Shown: one piece after another, positions 32,527-42,674 of the stretch
Layout of the letters: every line of letters begins with the position of its first letter
Position numbering within the stretch: the first letter of the stretch is position 1
Source: Alphaproteobacteria bacterium
GTDB taxonomy: Bacteria > Pseudomonadota > Alphaproteobacteria > Micropepsales > Micropepsaceae
Reading direction: 5' to 3'
Assembly: GCA_947474565.1 (NCBI GenBank)
Contig: CANJIS010000004.1
Location: 1 to 64,000, forward strand
Length of the DNA: 64,000 bases
Translations under genes and position numbers: made by a program
The notes under the pieces: model-generated
Told to the model about the DNA's origin: nothing
The model's database searches: none
The model's input: only the letters and a program-made list of their open reading frames with translations

Positions 32527-33048
32527 CTAGCCTTCGTCCTTGGCAATACCCGGATCGATGATCCCGGCGACATCGTCTTCTTCGTCCTCGACTTCGGCCA
32601 GAAGCCCGTCGTCGGCCTCTTCTTCGTCGTCGTCTTCGACTTCGATGTCCTCGATGGCGACGTCTTCATCACCTTCGACAACACTCATGCCGGACTCGGC
32701 TTCGGCTTCTTCTTCCTCGGCCGCTTCGTCTTCTTCATCTTCGCCCGTGGCGGCTACCACCAGCGGCGTTTCCTCGACGGTGGCTTCTTCCTCGTCATCT
32801 TCGGACTCGGTATCGCCGTCTTCATTCTCGTCTTCGTCCTCGTCGTCCTCCGCATCCTCGGCGGGGATCGGCCCGGCGGCGGCCACGGGTGTCGGCTCCG
32901 GCTGACGGCCGCGGCGCTGCTTGTACAGCGTCTCCGGCTCAAAGCTGAAACCGCATTTCGGGCATTCGATAGGACGCTTCGTCAGATCGTAAAAGCGCGC
33001 CGCGCAACTGGGGCACGCCCGTTTAGTTCCAAGATCCGCCTTGACCAA
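32527..33048 (-). CDS. TIGR02300-family (FYDLN acid) zinc-ribbon protein
   Basis: 173 residues. The N-terminus is a zinc ribbon, [19 protein letters not shown] then [12 protein letters not shown], carrying the FYDL motif that names the family. The remaining two-thirds are extremely acidic (runs of E and D). The function is unknown; it is confined to alphaproteobacteria. TTG at 33048 is the start because the family begins M-x-K-x-x-LGTKR. It is divergent from aroA and 46 bases upstream of tRNA-Ala on the same strand. Confidence 0.9.
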   Translation of the reverse strand: MVKADLGTKRACPSCAARFYDLTKRPIECPKCGFSFEPETLYKQRRGRQPEPTPVAAAGPIPAEDAEDDEDEDENEDGDTESEDDEEEATVEETPLVVAATGEDEEDEAAEEEEAEAESGMSVVEGDEDVAIEDIEVEDDDEEEADDGLLAEVEDEEDDVAGIIDPGIAKDEG

Positions 33049-33134
33049 GGTCCGTGTTTCCCATGAGAAAGGTTATTAGAGGGGCGCGTTTGCCACGGGT
33101 GCCGCCCCTTGTCAAAGGTAATAAAAGGCTCCCC

Positions 33135-34478
33135 ATGCACCCCGATCATCCCCAACCGCTCCGCGCCCAAAAAGCGTTGCCTCTCAAAGGCTCCGCCGCC
33201 GTGCCCGGCGACAAATCTATTTCCCAGCGGGCGCTGATCCTGGGGGCGCTGGCCGAGGGGGAAACCCGCATCACCGGCCTGCTGGAGTCCGGCGATGTCC
33301 ATTCCACCGCCGGGGCCTTGCGCGGCTTCGGTGCCGAATTGACCCAGGCGGCGCCGGGGCAATGGCGGGTGAAGGGTACTGGCGTCGGCAACTGGCAAAA
33401 CCCGAAGGCTGCTCTCGATTTCGGCAATTCCGGCACCGGCTCCCGCCTGGTGATGGGGGCGATGGCGACCACGCCCATTACGGCGGTGTTCACCGGCGAT
33501 GCGTCTTTGCGCTCCCGTCCCATGGCGCGGGTGGTCGAGCCGCTCCTGGCGTTTGGTGTCCGCTATGAAGGGCAAGGCTCCAAGGCGCTGATGCCGCTCA
33601 CACTGCACGGCGCCAAAGACGCCGCCGCGATCCAGACCACCGTGGCGGTAGCCTCGGCCCAGGTGAAGTCGGCGCTGCTGCTGGCGGCGCTGAACGCCAA
33701 GGGCGCCAGCCGCATCAGCCAGGGCACGCTCACCCGCGACCATACCGAAAAGATGCTGTCGGCTTTTGGCGCGAAGATTTCGGTACAGCCCAGCGGCGCG
33801 GGAGAAGAAATCATCCTGGAAGGCCGCGTGCCGCTCCAAGGCACCGCAGTGGAAGTGCCGCGCGATCCATCTTCCGCTGCATTCCCCATGGTGGCGGCCT
33901 TGATTGTGCCCGGCTCGGAAATCAGCCTGCCGGCCATCCTGCTCAATCCGCGCCGCACCGGCCTGATCGATACGTTGCTGGAGATGGGCGCACGCATCGA
34001 CATCACCAACCGCCGCATCAGCGGCGGCGAAGAGATCGGCGACCTCACGGTGCGCCATTCCGAACTTCATGGCGTGGAGGTGCCGGCGGAACGCGCCCCT
34101 TCCATGATCGATGAATACCCCATTCTGTCCGTCGCGGCCGCCTTTGCCCGTGGCAAGACGGTCATGCGCGGGCTGGAAGAATTGCGGGTGAAGGAAAGTG
34201 ATCGGCTGGACGCTATCGCCCGCGGGCTGGAGCAGAACGGGGTTGCGTTCGAAATTGAGAATGATGATTTGATCGTCAACCGGACCGGTTCCAACGGCGT
34301 CCCGGGCGGCGGCAGGGTGTCCACCCATATGGACCACCGCATCGCCATGAGCTTTCTGACGATGGGTCTGGCCTCCCGCCAGCCCGTGACCGTGGATGAC
34401 GTGGCCATGATTGCCACCAGCTTTCCCGAATACCGGGATTTGATGGCCGGCCTCGGTGCGGTTATGGAAGCGCCATGA
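33135..34478 (+). CDS. aroA: 3-phosphoshikimate 1-carboxyvinyltransferase (EPSP synthase), class II-like
   Basis: 447 residues, shikimate pathway. Motifs: [23 protein letters not shown] (broken as [13 protein letters not shown] and [14 protein letters not shown]), [61 protein letters not shown] and [12 protein letters not shown]. Overall it follows the Agrobacterium CP4-type class, but at the inhibitor-contact position (NAATG in that enzyme) it has NSGTG, i.e. Gly. ATG at 33135 is used; the earlier ATG adds a non-conserved extension. It overlaps cmk by 4 bases. Confidence 0.95.
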   Translation: MHPDHPQPLRAQKALPLKGSAAVPGDKSISQRALILGALAEGETRITGLLESGDVHSTAGALRGFGAELTQAAPGQWRVKGTGVGNWQNPKAALDFGNSGTGSRLVMGAMATTPITAVFTGDASLRSRPMARVVEPLLAFGVRYEGQGSKALMPLTLHGAKDAAAIQTTVAVASAQVKSALLLAALNAKGASRISQGTLTRDHTEKMLSAFGAKISVQPSGAGEEIILEGRVPLQGTAVEVPRDPSSAAFPMVAALIVPGSEISLPAILLNPRRTGLIDTLLEMGARIDITNRRISGGEEIGDLTVRHSELHGVEVPAERAPSMIDEYPILSVAAAFARGKTVMRGLEELRVKESDRLDAIARGLEQNGVAFEIENDDLIVNRTGSNGVPGGGRVSTHMDHRIAMSFLTMGLASRQPVTVDDVAMIATSFPEYRDLMAGLGAVMEAP

Positions 34479-35140
34479 GCATCGTGATCGCAGTTGATGG
34501 TACCGCCGCAAGCGGTAAGGGCACCCTGGCCAAGAAGCTGGCGGGGCATTTTGGTTTCGCGCATCTGGATTCCGGGGCGCTTTACCGCCTCTCGGCCTTT
34601 TCCGTGCTGGAAGCCAAGGGCGATCCCAAGAACGAAGCGGACGCCCTGCGCGGCGCGCAGACGATTGATTTCAATCTGGCGGGCGATCCGCGCATTCGCA
34701 CAGATATTGTGGGGCAGGCGGCCTCTTTCGTCGCGGCTATCCCGGCGGTGCGCGAAGCCCTGTTCGACTTTCAAAAAAACTTCTTGGACCATCCTCCCGG
34801 CGGCGCCGGCGCGGTGATGGACGGGCGTGATATCGGCACCGTGATCTGCCCCACCGCCACCGCCAAGCTGTTCGTGGACGCCAAGCCGGAAGTGCGCGCC
34901 CGCCGCCGCTGGGCGGAACTCAAGGCCATGGGCATCCGCCGGGGTGAGGAAGACCTGCTACGGGAACTCAATGCCCGGGATGCCGCCGACCGCTCCCGCC
35001 CGGTTTCCCCCCTGATCCAGGCTGAGGACGCCGCCTTGCTCGATACCTCCGATTTGGGTATAGACGCGGCGTTCGCGGCTGCGCTTGCCTTGGTTTCTGC
35101 CAAGATTGAGCGCGCGCTCAAGGACCGCCACAGGAGCTAA
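34475..35140 (+). CDS. cmk: Cytidylate kinase
   Basis: 221 residues. P-loop [17 protein letters not shown], then [29 protein letters not shown], and the lid region RARRRWAEL. It phosphorylates CMP and dCMP. The ATGA overlap with aroA and the downstream rpsA are the standard proteobacterial order. Confidence 0.95.
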   Translation: MSIVIAVDGTAASGKGTLAKKLAGHFGFAHLDSGALYRLSAFSVLEAKGDPKNEADALRGAQTIDFNLAGDPRIRTDIVGQAASFVAAIPAVREALFDFQKNFLDHPPGGAGAVMDGRDIGTVICPTATAKLFVDAKPEVRARRRWAELKAMGIRRGEEDLLRELNARDAADRSRPVSPLIQAEDAALLDTSDLGIDAAFAAALALVSAKIERALKDRHRS

Positions 35141-35295
35141 GGAGGCTCAGGCGTCCTTTCGGGTATCCCGCTTACTTCTCTGAAAACCAACCGCCCGCGC
35201 GGCCCCATTTGGATGGGTCGCCGTGGGAAGTCCAGCGGCCATCTCCCATCGGGGGAAGCCTGCTCGGCATGATGTGACTTTAAGGATTTAACCGT

Positions 35296-37077
35296 ATGGC
35301 CCGCGTTGCCACCCATTCTCCCCGTACCACCCCCACCAATTCCATTGCCTCCCCCAGCCGCGACGACTTCGCTGCCATGCTGGAGCAGAGCTTCGTCACC
35401 CAGAGCCCCCAGGAGGGCCAGGTGATCAAGGGCACCATCATCGCCATCGAAAATGATTTCGCGATGGTCGATGTCGGCCTCAAGACCGAAGGCCGCATTT
35501 CTCTCAAGGAATTCGCCATGCCGGGCATTCCGGCCAACATCAATGTCGGCGACACGGTCGAAGTTTACCTGGAGCGCGTTGAAAATGCGCTCGGTGAAGC
35601 CGTTCTGAGCCGCGACAAGGCGCGCCGCGAAGAAAGCTGGATCAAGCTGGAAAAGGCCTTCAACGATCAGACCCGCGTTCAGGGCGTGATCTTCGGCCGC
35701 GTCAAGGGCGGCTTCACCGTCGATCTCGACGGTGCCGTGGCATTCCTGCCGGGCAGCCAGGTCGATGTGCGGCCGACCCGCGATGTCGGCCCGCTGATGA
35801 ACCAGGCCCTGCCCTTCCAGATCCTGAAAATGGATCGCCGCCGCGGCAACATCGTTGTCTCGCGCCGCGCCGTTCTGGAAGAACGCCGCGCTGAAGAGCG
35901 CACCAGCCTGGTAGCTTCCCTGCAGGAAAAGCAGATCGTCGAAGGTGTGGTCAAGAACATCACCGACTATGGCGCCTTTGTGGATCTGGGCGGCGTGGAC
36001 GGCCTGTTGCACGTCACCGATATCGCTTGGCGCCGCGTCTCCCACCCGACCGAAGTTCTGTCGGTGGGCCAGACCGTCACCGTGCAGATCATCAAGATCA
36101 ACCACGACACCCAGCGCATTTCGCTGGGCATGAAGCAGCTCCAGACCGATCCCTGGGAAGGCGTTGCCGCCAAGTATCCGGTGGGCGTGCAGTTCAAGGG
36201 CAAGGTCACCAATGTCACCGATTACGGCGCGTTTGTTGAACTGGAGCCGGGCGTCGAAGGCCTGGTCCATGTCAGCGAAATGTCCTGGGTCAAGAAGAAC
36301 CTGGCCCCGTCCAAGCTGGTTACCCCCAGCACGGAAGTCGATGTGCAGGTGCTGGAAGTCGATTCCAACAAGCGCCGCATTTCGCTCGGCCTGAAGCAGA
36401 CCCAGGAAAACCCCTGGAACAGCTTCACGTCGCGCCATCCGATCGGCAGCACCATCGAAGGCGAGGTCAAGTCGATCACCGAATTCGGCCTGTTCATCGG
36501 CCTGGATTCCGACATCGACGGCATGGTGCACCTCTCCGACCTCAGCTGGTCGCAAGCTGGCGAAGAAGCCATCAAGGCCTATGAGAAGGGTCAGATCGTC
36601 AAGGCCAAGGTGCTGGACATCGACATCGAGAAGGAACGTGTCTCGCTGGGCGTCAAGCAGCTGGAAGAAGGCGGCAAGGCTGAGAAGTCCAGCGCTGCTT
36701 CTTCCTCGTCCTCCTCTTCCTCCTCGGGCGGCGGCTTGCGCAAGAACCAGGTCGTCACCGGCACGGTTACCGAGGTCAACGATGGCGGCATCGAGGTGGA
36801 ACTGGAAGGCGGCGTCCGCGCCTTCATCCGCCGCGCCGACCTGGCCCGCGACCGCAACGATCAGCGCCCCGACCGCTTCGGCAAGGGCGACAAGGTTGAT
36901 GCCCTGGTCACCACGGTGGACAAGGCGAGCCGCAAGGTCAGCCTCTCCATCAAGGCCAAGGAAGTGGCCGAGGAAAAGGAAGCGGTTGAGCAGTATGGCT
37001 CGTCCGACTCCGGCGCCTCGCTGGGCGATATCCTGGGCGCCGCGCTCAAGAAGAAGACCAAGAAGGGCGACGAGTAA
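35296..37077 (+). CDS. rpsA: 30S ribosomal protein S1
   Basis: 593 residues with six S1 (OB-fold) repeats; typical strand motifs such as VKNITDYGAFVDLGGVDGLLH and VTNVTDYGAFVELEPGVEGL appear repeatedly (shown in part: NITDYGAFVDL, NVTDYGAFVEL, SITEFGLFIGL). It binds mRNA and helps initiation. Between repeats 5 and 6 lies a poly-serine linker (about residues 462-482). A TAAGGA Shine-Dalgarno precedes the ATG. The 155-base leader after cmk holds no further gene. A strong terminator follows. Confidence 0.97.
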   Translation: MARVATHSPRTTPTNSIASPSRDDFAAMLEQSFVTQSPQEGQVIKGTIIAIENDFAMVDVGLKTEGRISLKEFAMPGIPANINVGDTVEVYLERVENALGEAVLSRDKARREESWIKLEKAFNDQTRVQGVIFGRVKGGFTVDLDGAVAFLPGSQVDVRPTRDVGPLMNQALPFQILKMDRRRGNIVVSRRAVLEERRAEERTSLVASLQEKQIVEGVVKNITDYGAFVDLGGVDGLLHVTDIAWRRVSHPTEVLSVGQTVTVQIIKINHDTQRISLGMKQLQTDPWEGVAAKYPVGVQFKGKVTNVTDYGAFVELEPGVEGLVHVSEMSWVKKNLAPSKLVTPSTEVDVQVLEVDSNKRRISLGLKQTQENPWNSFTSRHPIGSTIEGEVKSITEFGLFIGLDSDIDGMVHLSDLSWSQAGEEAIKAYEKGQIVKAKVLDIDIEKERVSLGVKQLEEGGKAEKSSAASSSSSSSSSGGGLRKNQVVTGTVTEVNDGGIEVELEGGVRAFIRRADLARDRNDQRPDRFGKGDKVDALVTTVDKASRKVSLSIKAKEVAEEKEAVEQYGSSDSGASLGDILGAALKKKTKKGDE

Positions 37078-37106
37078 CCGTCCCCCACACTCTCTGCTGA
37101 AACGGC

Positions 37107-37143
37107 AAAGGCGCGGAACGAAAGTTCCGCGCCTTTGTTTTTT
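37107..37143 (+). terminator. Intrinsic terminator after rpsA
   Basis: A 13-bp perfect stem AAAGGCGCGGAAC/GTTCCGCGCCTTT with a GAAA loop, then GTTTTTT. Confidence 0.95.
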
Positions 37144-37214
37144 ATCCAGCGCTGATTTTGTTTCGAATGCAGAATCACCTAGCGTCCGCTCAAACCGAAA
37201 GAGGGGGTTGAATT

Positions 37215-37457
37215 ATGGCTGCGAAGAAGAAGAGTAAGATCGTGCAACGGGCAATCGAGCTGGAAGACGCTGTCGCGCGTCTGTTCACCGGCGTGGCGCC
37301 GGCCAAGAAGAAGGCCAAGAAGCGCAAGTCCAAAAAGGCCAAGGTCGTGAAGAAGGCGAAGACTGTTGTTGCCAAGGCCAAAAAGGCCGTGAAGGGCGCC
37401 GTCCGCAAGGCGAAGAAGGCCGTCAAGAAGGCCGCCAAGAAGGCTCGCAAGGGCTGA
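37215..37457 (+). CDS. Small lysine-rich histone H1-like protein
   Basis: 80 residues. A short non-repetitive N-terminus (IVQRAIELEDAVARLFTG) leads into a tail of Ala/Lys/Val repeats (AKKKAKKRKSKKAKVVKKAK, KKAVKKAAKKARKG). Such tails bind DNA non-specifically, as in bacterial histone H1-like proteins. A GAGGGGG Shine-Dalgarno precedes the ATG. It sits between rpsA and ihfB, another nucleoid gene. DNA binding is inferred from composition. Confidence 0.8.
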   Translation: MAAKKKSKIVQRAIELEDAVARLFTGVAPAKKKAKKRKSKKAKVVKKAKTVVAKAKKAVKGAVRKAKKAVKKAAKKARKG

Positions 37458-37487
37458 ACCTAGGCCCCGCCAGCGCGTTATTCAGAG

Positions 37488-37742
37488 ATGAAAGCGCATC
37501 CGGCGGTTCTCGTGTCTTTGATGTTGTCTGGGCTGGTGGCATCCGCCGCCGCCCAGACAGCCTCGGCCAATAGGGCCAATTCCGCGACAGGCGCGGTCAT
37601 TGCCAGTCCGTTTCAGGCTCTGGGCAATATCACGCGCAATCCCGATGCACCGCCGCCGCCGCCGCCGCGGCAGGTCACAGAGCCTCTCCGGCTTCCCACC
37701 GTCATCCCGCCGAACACCATCGGAACCACCAGCGGCCGCTAA
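37488..37742 (+). CDS. Small secreted proline-rich protein
   Basis: 84 residues: a signal peptide (VLVSLMLSGLVASAAA) and a mature region without cysteine, with the run PDAPPPPPPRQ and a PTVIPPNTIG tail. Likely periplasmic and disordered. Function unknown. Confidence 0.6.
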   Translation: MKAHPAVLVSLMLSGLVASAAAQTASANRANSATGAVIASPFQALGNITRNPDAPPPPPPRQVTEPLRLPTVIPPNTIGTTSGR

Positions 37743-37973
37743 CTGCTGAACCCCCCCCCGGTCCGGGCAGGGTTTTTGGCTGAAAGGGCCGTTTTGCCTG
37801 CTCAAGAAGCGGGCAAAAGCCGGTTTTTAGGCCCGCGAGCGGCCCAAAGCCGCCGCCGAGGCCAAAAAAGTGATATTTTTCAGCGGGTTCCCGTTGACGG
37901 GACTTGGGCCCTCTGACAACTTAGTCGGGCCGGGCGGCGTTACACGGCCGGTTAATGTCCCTCAGGGGCTGGG
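37743..37973. other. 231-base non-coding region with hairpins before ihfB
   Basis: No supported gene. It contains a C9 run near 37751-37759, a GGGTTTTT terminator-like end at about 37770, an 11-bp hairpin (TTTTGCCTGCT / AGCGGGCAAAA with G-U pairing) at about 37793-37818 followed by GGTTTTT, and a possible promoter with TTGACG at 37894-37899. It may hold terminators for the upstream small gene plus the ihfB promoter, or a short RNA. Confidence 0.35.
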
Positions 37974-38267
37974 ATGATCAAATCTGAACTGGTTGCGCGG
38001 CTGACCGCGAGATATCCGCATCTGTACCACCGGGACGTGGAACGTATCGTCACGACCGTGCTGGACAGCATCACCAAGGCGCTGGCCGACGGCCATCGCG
38101 TGGAACTGCGTGGCTTTGGCGCTTTCTCGGTCAAGGTACGCCCGTCGCGCATGGGCCGTAATCCCCGTACCGGCGAGCCGGTGGCGGTGGGTGAAAAGCG
38201 GGCGCCCTTCTTCCGCACCGGCAAGGAATTGCGCGAAAGGCTGAATGGTGGTTCGTCCGAATCCTGA
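37974..38267 (+). CDS. ihfB: Integration host factor subunit beta
   Basis: 97 residues of the HU/IHF fold: [16 protein letters not shown], the RGFGAFSVK strand, the DNA-intercalating arm [12 protein letters not shown] with its Pro, and [14 protein letters not shown]. It bends DNA as a heterodimer with IhfA. The rpsA-(small genes)-ihfB order is a widespread proteobacterial arrangement. Confidence 0.95.
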   Translation: MIKSELVARLTARYPHLYHRDVERIVTTVLDSITKALADGHRVELRGFGAFSVKVRPSRMGRNPRTGEPVAVGEKRAPFFRTGKELRERLNGGSSES

Positions 38268-38282
38268 TAGGGAGTCGGGCTT

Positions 38283-38972
38283 ATGAACCCCGTTTACGTT
38301 GCTCTTGATACCACCGACCTGGATTGCGCCCGAGGCTTGGCCGAACGGCTGCGTGGCTCCGTCGGCGGCTTGAAGCTGGGCCTGGAATTCTTCTCCGCCC
38401 ACGGCCCCGAAGGCGTGCGCGCCTTTTCGCAGATGGATATTCCCATCTTCCTGGACCTGAAATTCCACGACATTCCCAACACGGTGGCGGGGGCCTGTCG
38501 CGCCGCGGCTTCGCTGGGCGTCTCTATTATCAACGTCCATGCCTGTGGCGGTCCCGCGATGCTGAAAGCGGCAGGGGAAGCCGCCCGCGGCGTCAATCCT
38601 GCCGTCAAAGTGATTGCGGTCACGGTTTTGACCAGCCTGAACCAGGCCGATCTCCAGGCGGCGGGCGTTTCCGGCACGCCGGGTGATCAGGTGCTGCGTC
38701 TGGCGCAACTGACCAAGGCCAACGGCCTCGACGGTGTCGTGTGTTCTGCCCATGAAATTGCGCCCCTGCGCGCGGCCCTGGGCAAGGACTTCATGCTGGT
38801 GGTGCCGGGCATCCGCCCCGCTGGCGCGGACCTCAACGATCAAAGCCGGGTGATGACCCCGCCCGAGGCCCATAAGGCCGGAGTGGACATTCTGGTGATA
38901 GGACGGCCCATCACGGCGGCCCCCGACCCCGTCCAGGCGGCTCGGGATATCGCTCAAAGCCTAGGGTTTTGA
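38283..38972 (+). CDS. pyrF: Orotidine 5'-phosphate decarboxylase
   Basis: 229 residues, TIM barrel. Catalytic segment FLDLKFHDIPNTV with the Lys and Asp residues, then VVPGIRPAGADLNDQSRVMTP and DILVIGRPIT. It makes UMP. It starts 15 bases after ihfB with GGGAG upstream and precedes trpF. Confidence 0.95.
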   Translation: MNPVYVALDTTDLDCARGLAERLRGSVGGLKLGLEFFSAHGPEGVRAFSQMDIPIFLDLKFHDIPNTVAGACRAAASLGVSIINVHACGGPAMLKAAGEAARGVNPAVKVIAVTVLTSLNQADLQAAGVSGTPGDQVLRLAQLTKANGLDGVVCSAHEIAPLRAALGKDFMLVVPGIRPAGADLNDQSRVMTPPEAHKAGVDILVIGRPITAAPDPVQAARDIAQSLGF

Positions 38973-39038
38973 ACGCATTAGCCACAGGTTCCGGGTTTGC
39001 TTGATTTCAAAGGTGCGGGGGACCATAAGCGCCATCCC

Positions 39039-39685
39039 ATGTCCGCCTCGGTGAAAATCTGCGGTATCAATTCGGCCACTGCCGCCGAGGCGGTGCTGCG
39101 CGCCGGGGCGGAATTCGCCGGGCTGAATTTCTTCCCTCGCACACCCCGCCATATACCGCTGGATCAGGCCGTCAGCCTGGCGGACCAGATGCGCGGTCGC
39201 TTGAAGCTGGTGGCGCTGGTGGTGGATGAGGATGACGCCATGCTGGCCCGCATCGCGGACAGCATCAGACCCGATTTCTTCCAGTTGCATGGCAAGGAAA
39301 ATGTGGTGCGCACGGCCGATATCCGGGCGCGCTTCGCTATTCCTGTCATCAAGGTTCTGGCCGTGGCGGACAAGGACGATTTGAAACAGATTGGTGATTA
39401 CGAACCAGTGGCCGACATACTGATGTTCGATGCCAAGGCGCCGCAAAGCGCCAGCCGTCCCGGCGGTCATGGTGCCGCCTTTGACTGGAAGATACTCGCG
39501 GGCGTTGATGTGAAACGTCCCTGGTTTCTGGCCGGGGGGCTTAATCCGGAAAATGTGGGGCGCGCCATTTCCATCAGCGGCGCGCCGATGGTGGATGTGG
39601 CGTCCGGTGTGGAAAGCGCCCCGGGCGTAAAAAACGAAAGCCTGATCGCCGATTTTGTGGCGGCAGCGCGTCAACAGGTGGCGGC

Positions 39686-39689
<4 letters not shown>
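39039..39689 (+). CDS. trpF: Phosphoribosylanthranilate isomerase
   Basis: 216 residues. [20 protein letters not shown] opens the barrel (VKICGI with catalytic Cys), then [17 protein letters not shown], and [14 protein letters not shown] with a phosphate-binding site. Tryptophan pathway. ATG at 39039 fits the family length. It overlaps trpB by 4 bases; the trpFBA order is standard in alphaproteobacteria. Confidence 0.95.
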
Positions 39690-40896
<1,207 letters not shown>

Positions 40897-40900
<4 letters not shown>

Positions 40901-41742
40901 GCCGGATCGCTGCACGTTTCGACGAACTGAAAGCGTCGGGCCGCAAGGCCTTCATTCCTTTCATCAGCGCCGGCGATCCCGATGCCGAGACCAGCCTTGC
41001 CATCATGGAAAAATTGCCTGGGGCGGGCGCCGACATCATTGAGCTGGGCATGCCGTTTTCCGATCCCATGGCGGACGGTCCGGCGGTGCAGGCTTCGTCG
41101 CTGCGGGCACTGGAATCCGGCGCCAACATGATCCGCACCCTGGAGCTGGTGAAGAAATTCCGCAAAAACGACAACAAGACACCCATCGTGCTGATGGGCT
41201 ATTTCAGTCCCATCCACGCCTATGGCGCGGCGCGATTCACCAAGGACGCAGCAGTGGCCGGTGCGGATGGCCTGATCGTGGTGGATCTGCCGCCGGAAGA
41301 AGACGAAGTGCTGCGGGTGCCGGCCAAGGTGCAGGGGCTCGATATTATCCGGTTGGCGACCCCGACCTCCGATGCCGAACGGCTAAAGACCATCCTGAAG
41401 GATGCCAGCGGTTTTATCTATTACGTTTCGATCACCGGCGTCACCGGCACCAAGGATTTCGACTCCACACAGGTGGAAGCGGCGGTGGCGCGCATTCGCG
41501 CCGCGACGTCGCTGCCTGTGGCGGTGGGCTTTGGCGTCAAGACGCCCGCCCATGCCGCCGAAATGGCCCGCATCGCCGATGCCGTGGTGGTGGGTTCGGC
41601 GATCGTCAGCCATATCGCTGATAAAATGTCCGCACCCCGGGCCGAACTGGCTGGGTCGGTGGTGGAACTGTGCCGGTCATTGGCCACTTCTACCCATAAT
41701 GCTTCAAGTGGCGCCGCCCAGAGTGATAAGGTGAAGGCATGA
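40897..41742 (+). CDS. trpA: Tryptophan synthase alpha chain
   Basis: 281 residues. [15 protein letters not shown], catalytic Glu in [19 protein letters not shown], the Asp in VVDLPPEE, and [12 protein letters not shown]. It splits indole-3-glycerol phosphate and channels indole to TrpB. It overlaps trpB and accD by 4 bases. Confidence 0.97.
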
Positions 41743-42656
41743 ACTGGATCACCAATATCGTCCGCCCCCGCATCAAGAAATTGATGAGCGGAAAAAGCGG
41801 CGGCGATACGCCGGAAAATCTTTGGAAGAAATGCTCGGCCTGCGGGGAGATGATCTTCCATCGCGACCTGACCGCCAACCTGATGGTTTGCCCCAAATGC
41901 GGCTATCACATGCGCATCGGGCCTGCGGAACGTTTCGCCCATATTTTCGACTCACATTCTTTCCAGGAATTGCCGCCGGTCGCGGTCAAACAGGACCCGC
42001 TGCAATTCAAAGCCGAAAAACGATACGCCGATGAAATGAAAGCAGCCCGGCGCAAAACCGCGCGGCCCGAAGCGTTCACGGCTGCGCGCGGCGCCATCGA
42101 TGGCTTGCCGGTTGTGGTCGCGGTACAGCCGTTCGATTTCCTGGCCGGTTCGCTGGGCATGGGCGTGGGCGAGGGCTTTGTCCGCGCCGTGAAAGTCGCG
42201 GTCTCGGAAAAACGTCCCTTCATTCTGTTCGTCGCCTCGGGCGGTGCGCGGATGCAGGAAAGCGTGCTGTCCCTGATGCAGATGCCTCGCACCACCATCG
42301 CGGTGGAGATGCTGCGCGAGGCAGGCTTGCCCTACATCGTGGTTCTTACCGATCCCACCTATGGCGGGGTCAGCGCCTCCTACGCCATGCTGGGCGATAT
42401 CCAGATCGCGGAGCCAAATGCCCAGATCGGCTTTGCCGGCGCGCGCGTCATCGCCCAGACCATCCGGGAGAAACTGCCGGAAGGTTTCCAGCGCGCGGAA
42501 TATCTGCTCGCCCATGGCATGCTGGACATGGTGGTGCCGCGCCATGACATGCGCGCCACCCTGTCGCGTCTGGCGCATCTGCTGATGAAGAAGCCGCGGC
42601 CTCGCAGCCAGAAGTCGCCGCCACCGGCCCGCAACGGCAACGCAGCGGTTGTTTAG
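41739..42656 (+). CDS. accD: Acetyl-CoA carboxylase carboxyltransferase subunit beta
   Basis: 305 residues: an N-terminal zinc ribbon (CSACGEMIFHRDL and CPKCGYHMRIG) and a crotonase-like carboxyltransferase domain (FILFVASGGARMQESVLSLMQM, VLTDPTYGGVSASYAMLGD, IGFAGARVIAQT). It pairs with AccA to make malonyl-CoA. The trpA-accD-folC context is classic. Confidence 0.96.
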   Translation: MNWITNIVRPRIKKLMSGKSGGDTPENLWKKCSACGEMIFHRDLTANLMVCPKCGYHMRIGPAERFAHIFDSHSFQELPPVAVKQDPLQFKAEKRYADEMKAARRKTARPEAFTAARGAIDGLPVVVAVQPFDFLAGSLGMGVGEGFVRAVKVAVSEKRPFILFVASGGARMQESVLSLMQMPRTTIAVEMLREAGLPYIVVLTDPTYGGVSASYAMLGDIQIAEPNAQIGFAGARVIAQTIREKLPEGFQRAEYLLAHGMLDMVVPRHDMRATLSRLAHLLMKKPRPRSQKSPPPARNGNAAVV

Positions 42657-42674
42657 TTTGAAAGTGAGGGCGGA

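Noticed and set aside
37751-37759. Run of nine C as a phase-variation tract
   Set aside because: It lies after a stop codon in a non-coding gap and no open frame crosses it.
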